A stretch of DNA of 64,000 nucleotides from Candidatus Thiodiazotropha sp. 'RUGA' (lineage in GTDB: Bacteria > Pseudomonadota > Gammaproteobacteria > Chromatiales > Chromatiaceae). Shown here one piece after another: positions 18,704 through 27,130 of this stretch. The DNA lies in NCBI GenBank assembly GCA_016842065.1, contig JAEPDS010000005.1:1-64000 (forward strand). Direction: 5' to 3'. Made by a program: the position numbers and the translations under genes. The notes beneath the pieces were generated by a model. That model was not told the DNA's origin. It was given only the letters and a program-made list of their open reading frames with translations, and did no database searches. Numbering within the stretch: the first letter of the stretch is position 1; each line of letters begins with the position of its first letter.

Positions 18704-19162
18704 TTAGGGGTAATATTTAGTTGTACGCCTGAACTTGAGATTCCAGTCCATGACGCTGAACAAGGAGTCTACAGCGGTTAATGCTGGTAGACCATGTTGG
18801 GTTACTGCAAGTCGATAGCTCGCTTCGATTTGTTCGGTATTGGGTAAAAGATAGAGTTGCTCACCATCTCCATTTATTCCATGCAAACGATCTTCTGTTT
18901 CTTCTAAATACTGTGAAAGATGTTGCAAGCCAACACTGAAAAATACTGTTTGACGCGCACCAGGTGCAACTCTATCCCAATGAACTTGCACTATCTTTGC
19001 AAAAATAGAAACAGGATTATTTATCTCTTCAATTATATCTCTAGCATTTGAAGCATATAGATCACCCGCTTCAGACAAGACATTCCAAGCACCTGCAACA
19101 TCACCTATTGTCATCAAAGAGTTTGCTTCATCCAAAACCGCTTGAGTAATTGTCAGTGCCAT
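18704..19162 (-). CDS. 152-residue protein of unknown function in RTX operon
   Basis: It starts MALTITQAVLDEANSL and appears largely alpha-helical, with no signal peptide or membrane helix. It sits 22 bases after the upstream lipoprotein gene and 21 bases before the small membrane protein gene, so it is almost certainly in one operon with the second RTX gene. I do not recognise the family. The opening resembles, in style, the N-terminal helical heads of some RTX proteins that lack Sec signals, so it could be a free-standing head domain left from a third secreted protein. This is a weak inference. Alternatively it is a cytoplasmic accessory factor. Confidence 0.7.
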   Translation of the reverse strand: MALTITQAVLDEANSLMTIGDVAGAWNVLSEAGDLYASNARDIIEEINNPVSIFAKIVQVHWDRVAPGARQTVFFSVGLQHLSQYLEETEDRLHGINGDGEQLYLLPNTEQIEASYRLAVTQHGLPALTAVDSLFSVMDWNLKFRRTTKYYP

Positions 19163-19184
19163 TTTAGTATCTCCCTATACATGT

Positions 19185-19883
19185 TTAATTTATATGAATT
19201 AGTCCATTAATATTCGTAAGCATTGTTTTCCAATCTTTGATGTAATCCATGCTAAATACTGCTTCTGCAGCTATATGGTCAGAAACATCCCAAAGCATCT
19301 TACAACTCGGATAGGGGATATGTTGCGCTTTACTAGAACACCTTATATAGCTACCAATTTTATCATTATTGCGATAAAGATATGCATCATCTTTGTATGT
19401 TCTGCTTCTATATATTTCCAGATCATTTTGATATTCATCGTAATTTCCTAGCCTTCCAGACAAAGGCGTAGTTTTTAAGTCTTCTACTTTTGTCCGTATT
19501 ATTTCATTGATTTTTGCTGGTCGTTCTGAACGTGATATCAATTTGAAATTAACCACTTTTCCAAAACCTTTTTTCGGATGAAAATCATAGTGATTTTTTG
19601 TTTTATCATATGCCTCGAGATCGGGTAATAATGCCCATAGCTTCACATAACGAAGTACACCCAAATAATCTTCAGAACTGCCTTTAAGATACACAGCAGG
19701 CACAGAAGCGGGTTCACCACTTAAGATAAAATGGTATTCACTGCCTTTTCTAATAAAATTCTTCTTCTCCGGTTTTTTTGCAGTACTATCACTACAAGCC
19801 GTCAATATCAATTGTGCGGTGACAATAACCAATAACGCAATAAAAGGACACCTATACTTTAGTATTTCGAGATATCTCGTCAT
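19185..19883 (-). CDS. Predicted lipoprotein of the RTX operon
   Basis: A 232-residue protein with a positively charged start, a hydrophobic signal segment and a lipobox LTAC (Cys near residue 30), so probably exported and lipidated. The mature region begins SDSTAKKPEKKNF and is mixed alpha/beta with a later C-S/C-K pair. No family is recognised. It is the first complete gene of the RTX-encoding operon downstream of the type I exporter genes and lies 22 bases before the 152-residue gene. By position it could protect the cell envelope from the secreted hydrolases or assist export; both are inference. Confidence 0.75.
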   Translation of the reverse strand: MTRYLEILKYRCPFIALLVIVTAQLILTACSDSTAKKPEKKNFIRKGSEYHFILSGEPASVPAVYLKGSSEDYLGVLRYVKLWALLPDLEAYDKTKNHYDFHPKKGFGKVVNFKLISRSERPAKINEIIRTKVEDLKTTPLSGRLGNYDEYQNDLEIYRSRTYKDDAYLYRNNDKIGSYIRCSSKAQHIPYPSCKMLWDVSDHIAAEAVFSMDYIKDWKTMLTNINGLIHIN

Positions 19884-20261
19884 TAGATAATTCCTATTTA
19901 TACTATTTTAAAATTTACCATTATTAAACGATAGTTCTTTATTTTTTATAATTTTAAAATCATCGTCGCCAAAAGGACTTCATGTGCTTTTACCCAATCA
20001 ATCTCGCCTCACGTAACAAAGAAGTCTCGGTTATTGGATTTATTACTCAATACAATGCAAAATTGAAAATCACGATAAACTCTATTGCTTCACTAGTATT
20101 TAAACTAATTAAGATTATCATTTTTCTGCATAATTAAATTCTGAAAGATGTCACGGCAAAAATATACGAATTGCGCACATCAATCTATATTTACTTCAGC
20201 CATTCCTGATTATTCATAATGTAAGACATAACCACATGGAATTGAAAACAAATTAAGTAAT

Positions 20262-20558
20262 ATTATCTATCCGTATTAGGCATGATCGAATAACAATTTG
20301 AATAGTAAAATTATTTCCGTCCTTATTGCTAGCCACATGACAATCTTCAATTATTAAGTTGTAGTTTTGTTTGTTCCGGGCCTTCTCTCCCTCTACCACT
20401 AACCATCATTACTAGTATGTTTCTCTCTTGGTCTATAGTGAACCATGACCTTTGACCAAGATAATATTTTTTTCTAGCAGGATGACATCTATCCATATCC
20501 CATTCGAATCATAGATTTTGATATCTTCATCAGGGGCGTATTCATTTACAAAAGCCAT
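20262..20558 (-). pseudogene. Frameshifted remnant of a small protein gene
   Basis: From ATG 20558 the minus strand reads MAFVNEYAPDEDIKIYD and on to a stop after 41 codons. In a second frame the adjoining DNA reads WFTIDQERNILV to a TAA at 20354. A third short open piece (IEDCHVASNKDGNNFTI) follows down to about 20262. N-E-Y-x-P-x-E-D near the start and W-T-I-D-x-E-R-N later are motifs I associate, from memory, with one family of small conserved proteins, so the two frames probably belonged to one gene broken by an indel. Confidence 0.5.
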
Positions 20559-20600
20559 TACTTTGCTCTCTTCTATTTTGTGATTTATATTTTGATCTAT

Positions 20601-20790
20601 TCATTGGGTCAAATCACATAAAGATTTACTCACGCCAGTATTAGATAAAAATTGTATACCACGTCCCTGTTCATTTGTCCTATCCATATCTGCAGTTAAA
20701 ACACGATAGTGTTTCTCATTTCATATCAAGAAACTACCAGCCAATTCAGGTATAAAAGCCGAAAACACTCAGTAGATAACTGATATACTT
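20601..20790 (-). pseudogene. Degenerate coding remnant
   Basis: The minus strand carries protein-like text interrupted by frame changes and stops: GDLVANQSEVYQLSTEC in one frame, then AFIPELAGSFLI, a TGA, and NEKHYRVLTADMDRTNEQGR running to TGA 20601-20603. No start codon or ribosome site serves it. It looks like a decayed gene upstream of the other remnant; the family is unknown. Confidence 0.35.
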
Positions 20791-20911
20791 CAGATTGATT
20801 AGCAACTAAATCACCTATAACTATATACAAGTTACGGATTAGCCAATACATCTTTATATAGCAATCATTGGCATGATATCTTGACTGTTTTTTTTCGAAT
20901 ATAAAGTCTCT

Positions 20912-22312
20912 TCATCTTTCTCTGAGACTTTCGTTACCATGCTTAAATAATGGCGCCAAAAAGTACTCAATCAAACGTCTCTTACCAGTCTTCATTTCTG
21001 CCGTCACTTGCATTCCAGGCATTAGGCGAACTTCTTTACCATCCACATCAATTGTGTTCTCATTCATTTTCAGCAATAGACGGTAGAGAAGCCCCCGCTT
21101 CTCATCAATAATGGCATCATCCGAGATATTCTTAACCTCTGCTGCTATCAAACCATATTTTGTGAATGGAAAGGTATGAATTTTTATTTCTGCCGACATT
21201 TGTTTATCGATAAATCCAATATCCTTGTTTTCAACAAGTACCTCAACTACCAGACTCTCTTCATCCGGTATGATTTTCATCAAAGGCTGAGCTTCAATAA
21301 CCACGCCACCTTGGGTTGTTATTTCCAACTCTTGTACTTGACCACTTACCGGTGCGTATAATATCTGGCGTTCATTAAGATCATTAGCTTTCTTCAACTC
21401 TTGCTGCAGGGCCAATACTTCTCTTTGATATTCGGTAATTTCAGCCAGGATTTTGACCCTTGTTTCTGCTTTTACAGACTCTATATTCTGTTGGGCCTGA
21501 TTTTTTGTGGCTTCGAGTTGTTTGAGTCTCTGTTTCTCTGCTGCTAATTGATGCGCTTGCTGGATTCGCTCCTGTTCCAGTTGAAGGTACTCTGTTTCAG
21601 TGGCGTACTGTTTTTTATAGAGATCTTTGACGATGGATACCCTTTTTTCTGTTATCGGTAGTGTCTTTTTTAATTTATCAATCTCTATCCTGGTTGTCTT
21701 GTGTTCTGCTTCTGTCGCTTGCTTGGCATTGATCATGGCTAATTCATTTGCCCTGATCTGCAACCATTGCTCATGTAACAGGTTATTAAAATAGAGATGT
21801 CTGGCAATATTGCGATCCGATTGATCAATTTTCAACACCTCAACCGTTGAATCGCCCCCTTTTTTAAGTCTTTTCAGCAGCGCGGTATTGACTGCCAGCT
21901 TCATCTCAGCGTTCAACAGATCCTCTTTAAGTCGGCCTTCATCCGCACCGGTGAGTGTGCTATCGAGTTCAATCAGAGGCTGACCCTGCTTTACATACTC
22001 CCCCTCCCTGACCAGAATGTTATTCACCACCCCTTTTTGCAGGGGCTGAATCACTTTTACTCGTGATCCTGGTAGTATCTTTCCTTCTGCACTGGCGACG
22101 ATATTGACTTCTCCAAAGATTGCCCAGACTATACCTATAAGTAGAAAAACGATTATGCTTTTTACCAACCAACGGGTTAGCGGGTTTGGTGGTGTTTCCT
22201 GGATTTCCAGTGCTGAAGGGAGGAAGGCATTGAGTGTTCTCTCATTCTCTTTGTCCCCCATCGCATGACGGTTTTTCCAGGCATCCTTCAGACTTTCTAC
22301 AAAAGCGCTCAT
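20912..22312 (-). CDS. Type I secretion periplasmic adaptor (HlyD family)
   Basis: A membrane fusion protein that would bridge the inner-membrane ABC exporter to a TolC-type outer-membrane channel. It has a cytoplasmic N-terminus of about 45 residues, one transmembrane helix (about 48-68, KSIIVFLLIGIVWAIFGEV), a split lipoyl/barrel-sandwich domain (SRVKVIQPLQKGVVNNILVR ... PVSGQVQELEITTQGGVV), a long coiled-coil hairpin (about 150-310), and a beta-barrel C-terminus. Length (466 aa) is normal. It starts 10 bases after the ABC exporter stop on the same strand, so the two form an operon. No TolC homologue follows, so the outer-membrane channel must be encoded elsewhere. Confidence 0.95.
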   Translation of the reverse strand: MSAFVESLKDAWKNRHAMGDKENERTLNAFLPSALEIQETPPNPLTRWLVKSIIVFLLIGIVWAIFGEVNIVASAEGKILPGSRVKVIQPLQKGVVNNILVREGEYVKQGQPLIELDSTLTGADEGRLKEDLLNAEMKLAVNTALLKRLKKGGDSTVEVLKIDQSDRNIARHLYFNNLLHEQWLQIRANELAMINAKQATEAEHKTTRIEIDKLKKTLPITEKRVSIVKDLYKKQYATETEYLQLEQERIQQAHQLAAEKQRLKQLEATKNQAQQNIESVKAETRVKILAEITEYQREVLALQQELKKANDLNERQILYAPVSGQVQELEITTQGGVVIEAQPLMKIIPDEESLVVEVLVENKDIGFIDKQMSAEIKIHTFPFTKYGLIAAEVKNISDDAIIDEKRGLLYRLLLKMNENTIDVDGKEVRLMPGMQVTAEMKTGKRRLIEYFLAPLFKHGNESLRER

Positions 22313-22322
22313 CCAATTTTAC

Positions 22323-24680
22323 CTAGCGACTATCAGTCGATTTGATTTCATTGAGTAACGCTTCCCTTTCCTGTTCATCGAGAAGTTCTAATGCCCAGCT
22401 CTCATCCACCTCTTCTTCAGACTGCAATTTGTCTGCTCTATATTGATGTTTGGTGTTTGGCTTATTCTTGGGCACTCGTTTACCGACGATTCTCTCTGCT
22501 TGTATCGGTTTGAGTGGTTTTATTGGCACCTGACGGAGCACTGGAGTGTGGTTTTGGTAACTGTGCAGTTTGGCATAGTTACCATTAATCTTTAGCAGAG
22601 TCTGATGGTTACCCTCCTCAATGATTCTGCCTTTCTCCATGACGATAATCCTATCGCACTGTCTGACTGTACTGAGACGGTGAGCGATAACGAATACCGT
22701 TCTGCCACGACAGATATTTGCCATATTGTCCTGGATCACTCTTTCGGATTCGTAATCCAGGGCACTAGTGGCTTCATCAAAGATCAGTAGTCTTGGATTG
22801 CCGATTAGTGCCCGGGCAATGGCTAACCGCTGTCTTTGCCCCCCAGATAGATTACTCCCCTGCTCCCCTACCAGAGTGTCGTATCCCTCCGGCAACTCGA
22901 CAATAAACTCATGGGCCCCAGCGAGTTTTGCCGCCGCTATCACCTGCTCCATAGGCAATGCTGGATTAGCCAGTGCGATATTCCCGCGAATTGTCCGGTT
23001 GAACAGGAAATTCTCTTGCAATACCACACCGATCTGCTGCCTGAGCCAGGCTGTATCAACCATGGTCAAGTCGACCCCATCGATCAGTAGCCTGCCCGAT
23101 TCGGGCATATAGAGTCTCTGTATCAGCTTGGTAATGGTGCTCTTGCCGGATCCGGAGCGACCCACGATACCAATCACCTCACCAGGCCGACAGCTCAGAC
23201 TGAGGTCATCCAGGATAATCGGACCGTCGGGACGGTATCGGAAACGAACACGATCGAGGGTCACTTCACCTTTCAGTGATGGGAGTCGCGAGCGGTTCGG
23301 GTTAAATCCAGGCTCCCTTGGTGTGTTGAGAATATCCCCGAGTCTTTCGAGAGAGATCCCTGCCTGCTGAAAATCCTGCCAGAGCTGCACCAGTTTGAGA
23401 ATCGGACTGCTGACCCGTCCTGCCAGCATGTTAAAGGCCACCAGTTGACCGACGGTCAGCTCGTTTGCGATCACCAGGTGGGCACCCCACCAGATAATCC
23501 CGAGGGTCATCAGTTTGTTGATCAATCCTGCAATCTGGTTGGCCACATTATTCAGGTTCTGACTGCGGAATGATGCATGCACATAGCTGGAGAGGTGATC
23601 CTCCAGCTTGCGCTGCATCTGAGGTTCCACCGCCATGGATTTAACTGTGCCTATGCCGGTTATCGATTCAGTGAGAAAGGCCGTATTGGCCGCACCATGC
23701 TTGAATTTGTCGTTCAACCTGTGTCGCAGAATCGGGGTAATGAAGACCGACAACAGGACATAGAGGGGGATTGTGGCAAGCACAATCCAGGTCAGTGTGG
23801 AGCTGTAGTACCACATCACAGCGATGAAGACGAAAACAAAAAAGAGATCGATAACCAGCGTCAGGGCCGTACCTGTGATGAAGTTTCTTATGGTATCGAG
23901 TTCCCGAACCCTGGCTACATTCTGTCCCACCTGGCGGGACTCGAAATAGGACATGGGCAAGGCCATTAGGTGGTTGTAGAGCCGGGAACCCAGCGATACA
24001 TCCACCCGATTGGTGGTATGGCTAAAGAGATAGTTGCGTATCCCACCCATCAGGGCATCAAACACCACCAGCACAAAGAACCCCACTGCCAGCACATCCA
24101 GGGTGGTGAAACCTCTATGGACCAGCACCTTATCCATGACCACCTGAAAAAAGAGTGGTGTGATGAGGGCAAAGAGTTGCAGAAAAAACGATGCAATCAG
24201 GACTTCGCCAAACAGTTTACGGTATTTGACCAGTGCGGGAATGAACCAGGAGATATCGAACTTCTGTTGTAGACTCTCACCCAACCCTTGTCGCCGAGTC
24301 AGCAGGATGAGCTCACCAGACCAGTTTGTTTGGAACTCTTCCTGAGTCAGCGTCTTTGGGCTATCGTCACGCAGATCATGGATCAACAGATTAGTAGATC
24401 TCTCTTCATCGGTTGAATCAGACTTGGAGGAGAGTCTGGCAAGAATCACATAACTGCCGTCACTAAGTTTGGCGATTGCCGGCAGTACCCTATTCTGGAC
24501 TTCCGACAGGGCGATCTTCAGTAGTTTTGCCTTTAATGTGAGAGCTTTTGCGGCCTGTAGCAGTTCGCTATCACCAAAGACCTGACCAGGCTTTGCAAAC
24601 TGATGTGCGAGCTGTTCCGGTTCTGCAGGAAGCCTGTGAAACTGGGCAATTGTGACCAGTGACAATAGTCCGGTATCCAT
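22323..24680 (-). CDS. Type I secretion ABC exporter with C39-like domain (HlyB-like)
   Basis: An inner-membrane exporter for RTX substrates. Residues 1 to about 135 are a C39 peptidase-like domain in which the usual catalytic Cys is absent (TGLLSLVTIAQFHRLP), as in HlyB-type exporters that bind but do not cleave substrate. Residues about 155-430 are the six-helix transmembrane domain. The nucleotide-binding domain has Walker A GRSGSGKS (507-514), signature LSGGQ (611-615) and Walker B LLIFDEATSALD (from 631). About 75 extra basic and acidic residues follow the ATPase (710-785), longer than usual. It is the first gene of the export operon, followed by the adaptor, and the RTX substrates are encoded downstream on the same strand. 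Confidence 0.96.
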   Translation of the reverse strand: MDTGLLSLVTIAQFHRLPAEPEQLAHQFAKPGQVFGDSELLQAAKALTLKAKLLKIALSEVQNRVLPAIAKLSDGSYVILARLSSKSDSTDEERSTNLLIHDLRDDSPKTLTQEEFQTNWSGELILLTRRQGLGESLQQKFDISWFIPALVKYRKLFGEVLIASFFLQLFALITPLFFQVVMDKVLVHRGFTTLDVLAVGFFVLVVFDALMGGIRNYLFSHTTNRVDVSLGSRLYNHLMALPMSYFESRQVGQNVARVRELDTIRNFITGTALTLVIDLFFVFVFIAVMWYYSSTLTWIVLATIPLYVLLSVFITPILRHRLNDKFKHGAANTAFLTESITGIGTVKSMAVEPQMQRKLEDHLSSYVHASFRSQNLNNVANQIAGLINKLMTLGIIWWGAHLVIANELTVGQLVAFNMLAGRVSSPILKLVQLWQDFQQAGISLERLGDILNTPREPGFNPNRSRLPSLKGEVTLDRVRFRYRPDGPIILDDLSLSCRPGEVIGIVGRSGSGKSTITKLIQRLYMPESGRLLIDGVDLTMVDTAWLRQQIGVVLQENFLFNRTIRGNIALANPALPMEQVIAAAKLAGAHEFIVELPEGYDTLVGEQGSNLSGGQRQRLAIARALIGNPRLLIFDEATSALDYESERVIQDNMANICRGRTVFVIAHRLSTVRQCDRIIVMEKGRIIEEGNHQTLLKINGNYAKLHSYQNHTPVLRQVPIKPLKPIQAERIVGKRVPKNKPNTKHQYRADKLQSEEEVDESWALELLDEQEREALLNEIKSTDSR

Positions 24681-25073
24681 ACCTGTCGAAATTCCTTTAA
24701 CTCTCTGTCACAGACAATTGAGTTACTCAAAATGTACTCAACTAGACATGCTAGATAATTGAGCAACGTATAGTCAACGGATTTCTTTCAGCTTGTTTTT
24801 TTATCTTTAGTTTGATTTATAGAATTTACACTCACATGATGAGTTTCAGATAAATAATCAATGCAAAATTAGATCAATTCAAATCGGTTTGGCATTGTAA
24901 ATGGAAGGACTATTTTTCATCAAAATGTTTTTGATCTTTTGCAGACCCTTGTTACCAATTGCGGCTTAAGAACCCGCAAATAATCATGCGAAGCTTTTTT
25001 GCGTAAACAGGCAAGTATCCAGCCAGCCCACATAAATGGTGGCTGCCGGCAGCATCAATCCGTCGAAATGACT
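24681..25073. other. Upstream region of the type I export operon
   Basis: 393 A/T-rich bases between the exporter start and the end of the antiporter gene. It holds a 13-bp perfect palindrome (24718-24730) close to the exporter start. A weak hairpin lies near 25025-25050 beyond the antiporter stop but has no U-tract. No ORF is convincing. Confidence 0.4.
24718..24730. promoter_or_regulatory. Candidate operator palindrome upstream of exporter operon
   Basis: TTGAGTTACTCAA is a perfect inverted repeat centred on one T, 38 bases upstream of the exporter ATG. A related half (ctcaac) and ttgagcaa lie within the next 45 bases. The position suits a repressor or activator site, but the binding protein is unknown. 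Confidence 0.35.
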
Positions 25074-26489
25074 TCAACTCTTATGTGACAATCGATAAGC
25101 CAACACAATAGGTGCAGCAAAAGTGGTCACAATCACCATAATGATCACAGTAGCAAACAGGTCTGCAGACAGAACCCCCAGACTCAAACCAACATTCGCA
25201 AACACGATACCAACTTCACCACGCGGTACCATCGCCCAGCCAACAGTGTTTTTATCAACCCCTGGCCCTGCCGCAAAGCCAGAGACATATTTACCAACAA
25301 TTGCCGCAACGGAAACGGCCAAAGCAATGCTGAGTATGGTCGGATTCGCCACCAGTGACGCCAGATCGACCTGCATGCCTGTGTAGAAGAAGAACACCGG
25401 CACGATAAAGATCACAAAACCATGAATAAGGTCTTCGATGTGCTTATCACTGTGTTTGTTGATGGTGGCTTCCAGGATGCGGCGCGATTCCTTCTCACAC
25501 TTGGTGTCGTTGTGAAACAGGCGCTCACGCAACTCCATGATCGCTTCCGGCTCTTTGAAGTAGCGGAAGTGTACCGGATCGAGGGCCAGGCCTACGGCAT
25601 AGGCGCCTACGATCATCTCAAGCCCTACCGAGTAGGCAAGTACCGCAAACACGATACCGATGCCCATGACGAAGGCCGCCTTCATCTCCAGGCTGTCCTC
25701 CAGCCGGCTCACCCAATAGCTGAGGCCTGGTGCGATGCTCTGCCCAAAGAGTATCGCCACGGCGAACAAGAGTACCGCTTTGGCAATGATGACAAACATG
25801 CTGCCGATGCCAACCGTCTGTGCATCACCGCTGGTGGCGGCCAGGGAGGAGACGAACGCCAGGATCACAAGACCCAGTACATCGTCGATCACCGCCGCGG
25901 AGCGCACCATGATCGACTCGGTGGAGTTCTTCTGCCCCAGGTCCTCAAACGTTCGTGTGGTGATCGCAATGGAGGTGGCGGAGAGCGCGGCGCCGAAGAA
26001 GAGATAGACCACATCGGACTGGCCCGGCATCAGTGTCGCCAGGGTGACGTAGCCAAGCACCATCGGTGCAACCACGCCGACGATGGCGACCGCCAGGGAG
26101 CGAAGCCCGACGCTCATGATGTCTTCGATGTTCGACTCGAGGCCGATCTTGAACAGCAACAGGACCACCGCGTATTCGGCAATGATGCGGATGAATTCAG
26201 TGGTCTTGATCGGCTCCAGCCAGTCGAGGCCGGTCATCAGCGCGAAGTTGCCCGCCACGATACCGGCGGTGATACAACCCAATACCGCCGGGATTTTGAT
26301 CAGCTTGAAGAGGCTGGCGAACGCCCGGGCAAGCACCATGGCCACGGCAAACCAGATGAAGGACTGCAGGATGACTTCGTGAGCACCACCTCCGTGTTCG
26401 GCGCTGTGTTCTCCCTGGTTGAGCCAGAGGAGTACAACCACAGACACTGTGAGTAGCAGTATCTGGAACGAGCGTTTAGAGACGGGCAT
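25074..26489 (-). CDS. Cation:proton antiporter, CPA2 (KefB/NapA-like) family
   Basis: An integral membrane antiporter with about a dozen hydrophobic helices and no C-terminal TrkA-N domain, so a simple monovalent cation/H+ exchanger of 471 aa. Helix text typical of the family is present (FKLIKIPAVLGCITAGIVAG near the first core helix; LLLFKIGLESN; GAALSATSIAITTRTFEDLG; VPRGEVGIVFANVGLSLG near the end). An extended hydrophilic segment rich in charged residues (about 320-355) lies mid-protein. The ATG at 26489 is chosen over the one at 26510 because GGAAAGGAG sits six bases before it. It stands alone between the type I export operon and a radical SAM gene. The ion (Na+ or K+) cannot be told from sequence alone. 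Confidence 0.92.
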   Translation of the reverse strand: MPVSKRSFQILLLTVSVVVLLWLNQGEHSAEHGGGAHEVILQSFIWFAVAMVLARAFASLFKLIKIPAVLGCITAGIVAGNFALMTGLDWLEPIKTTEFIRIIAEYAVVLLLFKIGLESNIEDIMSVGLRSLAVAIVGVVAPMVLGYVTLATLMPGQSDVVYLFFGAALSATSIAITTRTFEDLGQKNSTESIMVRSAAVIDDVLGLVILAFVSSLAATSGDAQTVGIGSMFVIIAKAVLLFAVAILFGQSIAPGLSYWVSRLEDSLEMKAAFVMGIGIVFAVLAYSVGLEMIVGAYAVGLALDPVHFRYFKEPEAIMELRERLFHNDTKCEKESRRILEATINKHSDKHIEDLIHGFVIFIVPVFFFYTGMQVDLASLVANPTILSIALAVSVAAIVGKYVSGFAAGPGVDKNTVGWAMVPRGEVGIVFANVGLSLGVLSADLFATVIIMVIVTTFAAPIVLAYRLSHKS

Positions 26490-26879
26490 GTACAGCTCCT
26501 TTCCAGTCACAGAATTTTAGTTACCTTAGCATGACAAAGCAGCTTAAACCACGGATTGCAAAGGTATGAACGGCGTATGACTGTTTGTAATGTTATCGGT
26601 CCAGAATGCCAAGACTTGATGGCCTCTGGGAGATAAATAGCGGGCAATCTCTGCTATCCCCCTCACCCGATTAGCTGGAGGGCCATCCTCTCTCCGTCTG
26701 CTACCGAGAGATGGTAATCGGCGACTGCTGTCCGGAACAGATACCGATCATCTGGTTGAAGGCTATGCAGCGGTTGATTTTTCAGGGTGTAAGCCATGGC
26801 AGTGATTCATAATCAAAGATTCGTAATCTGTATAAGGCAATCTTAAATAGCCCTGGATGGTGCTTACTCAAACCTTTTA

Positions 26880-26940
26880 GGTGGGGCATGGCCCCACCCT
26901 ACACCCTGAACTCAATCGTAGGGTGGGGCCATGCCCCACC
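26880..26940. repeat. Inverted pair of REP-like elements (BIME-like)
   Basis: A 23-bp perfect inverted repeat, left arm 26880-26902 and right arm 26918-26940, separated by 15 bases. Read outward each arm is gtagggtggggccatgccccacc, that is a GTAG head followed by its own near-palindromic hairpin. A GTRG head plus a palindrome is the hallmark of REP sequences mobilised by RAYT transposases. No RAYT gene is in the window. Confidence 0.7.
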
Positions 26941-27000
26941 AATTTCCCAAACAGCAGTCGGTATGCGCCGGTATGACAACAATCAATCTAGCGAGGCATT

Positions 27001-27063
27001 ATGAAATCAATCACCCAAGTGATTAGTGGCATTTCGCGGTTCTTTGCGTCCATTGGCGGCTAA
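27001..27063 (+). CDS. Possible 20-residue amphipathic peptide ORF
   Basis: ATG at 27001 encodes MKSITQVISGISRFFASIGG and a TAA. Hydrophobic residues recur every 3-4 positions (I4, V7, I8, I11, F14, F15, I18), as in a membrane-active amphipathic helix, and GCGAGG lies 6-11 bases upstream. The ORF is short enough to occur by chance and no homologue is recognised. Confidence 0.25.
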   Translation: MKSITQVISGISRFFASIGG

Positions 27064-27130
27064 GAAGCCAGAGAAAAGACCTTCTCGATAAGTTGGGTAT
27101 CGGTCTGGAGTCGATGTTCGAAAGGAAGCT

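Larger units (their letters stand above)
19884..20911. other. A/T-rich decayed region between adaptor and RTX operon
   Basis: About 1 kb without an intact gene. It holds minus-strand coding relics at 20262-20558 and 20601-20790, described separately. The remaining A/T-rich 350 bases nearest the lipoprotein gene probably contain the promoter of the RTX operon, but no -35/-10 pair is clear enough to call. Confidence 0.5.
26490..27130. other. Intergenic region with REP pair and a 20-codon ORF
   Basis: About 640 bases between two minus-strand genes. Apart from the inverted REP pair at 26880-26940 and a short plus-strand ORF at 27001-27063, I see nothing that reads as a gene or RNA. Confidence 0.5.

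Noticed and set aside
25422..26456. 344-codon plus-strand ORF
   Set aside because: Antisense to the antiporter gene, with His/Asp/Gln-rich text typical of a reverse-strand shadow.
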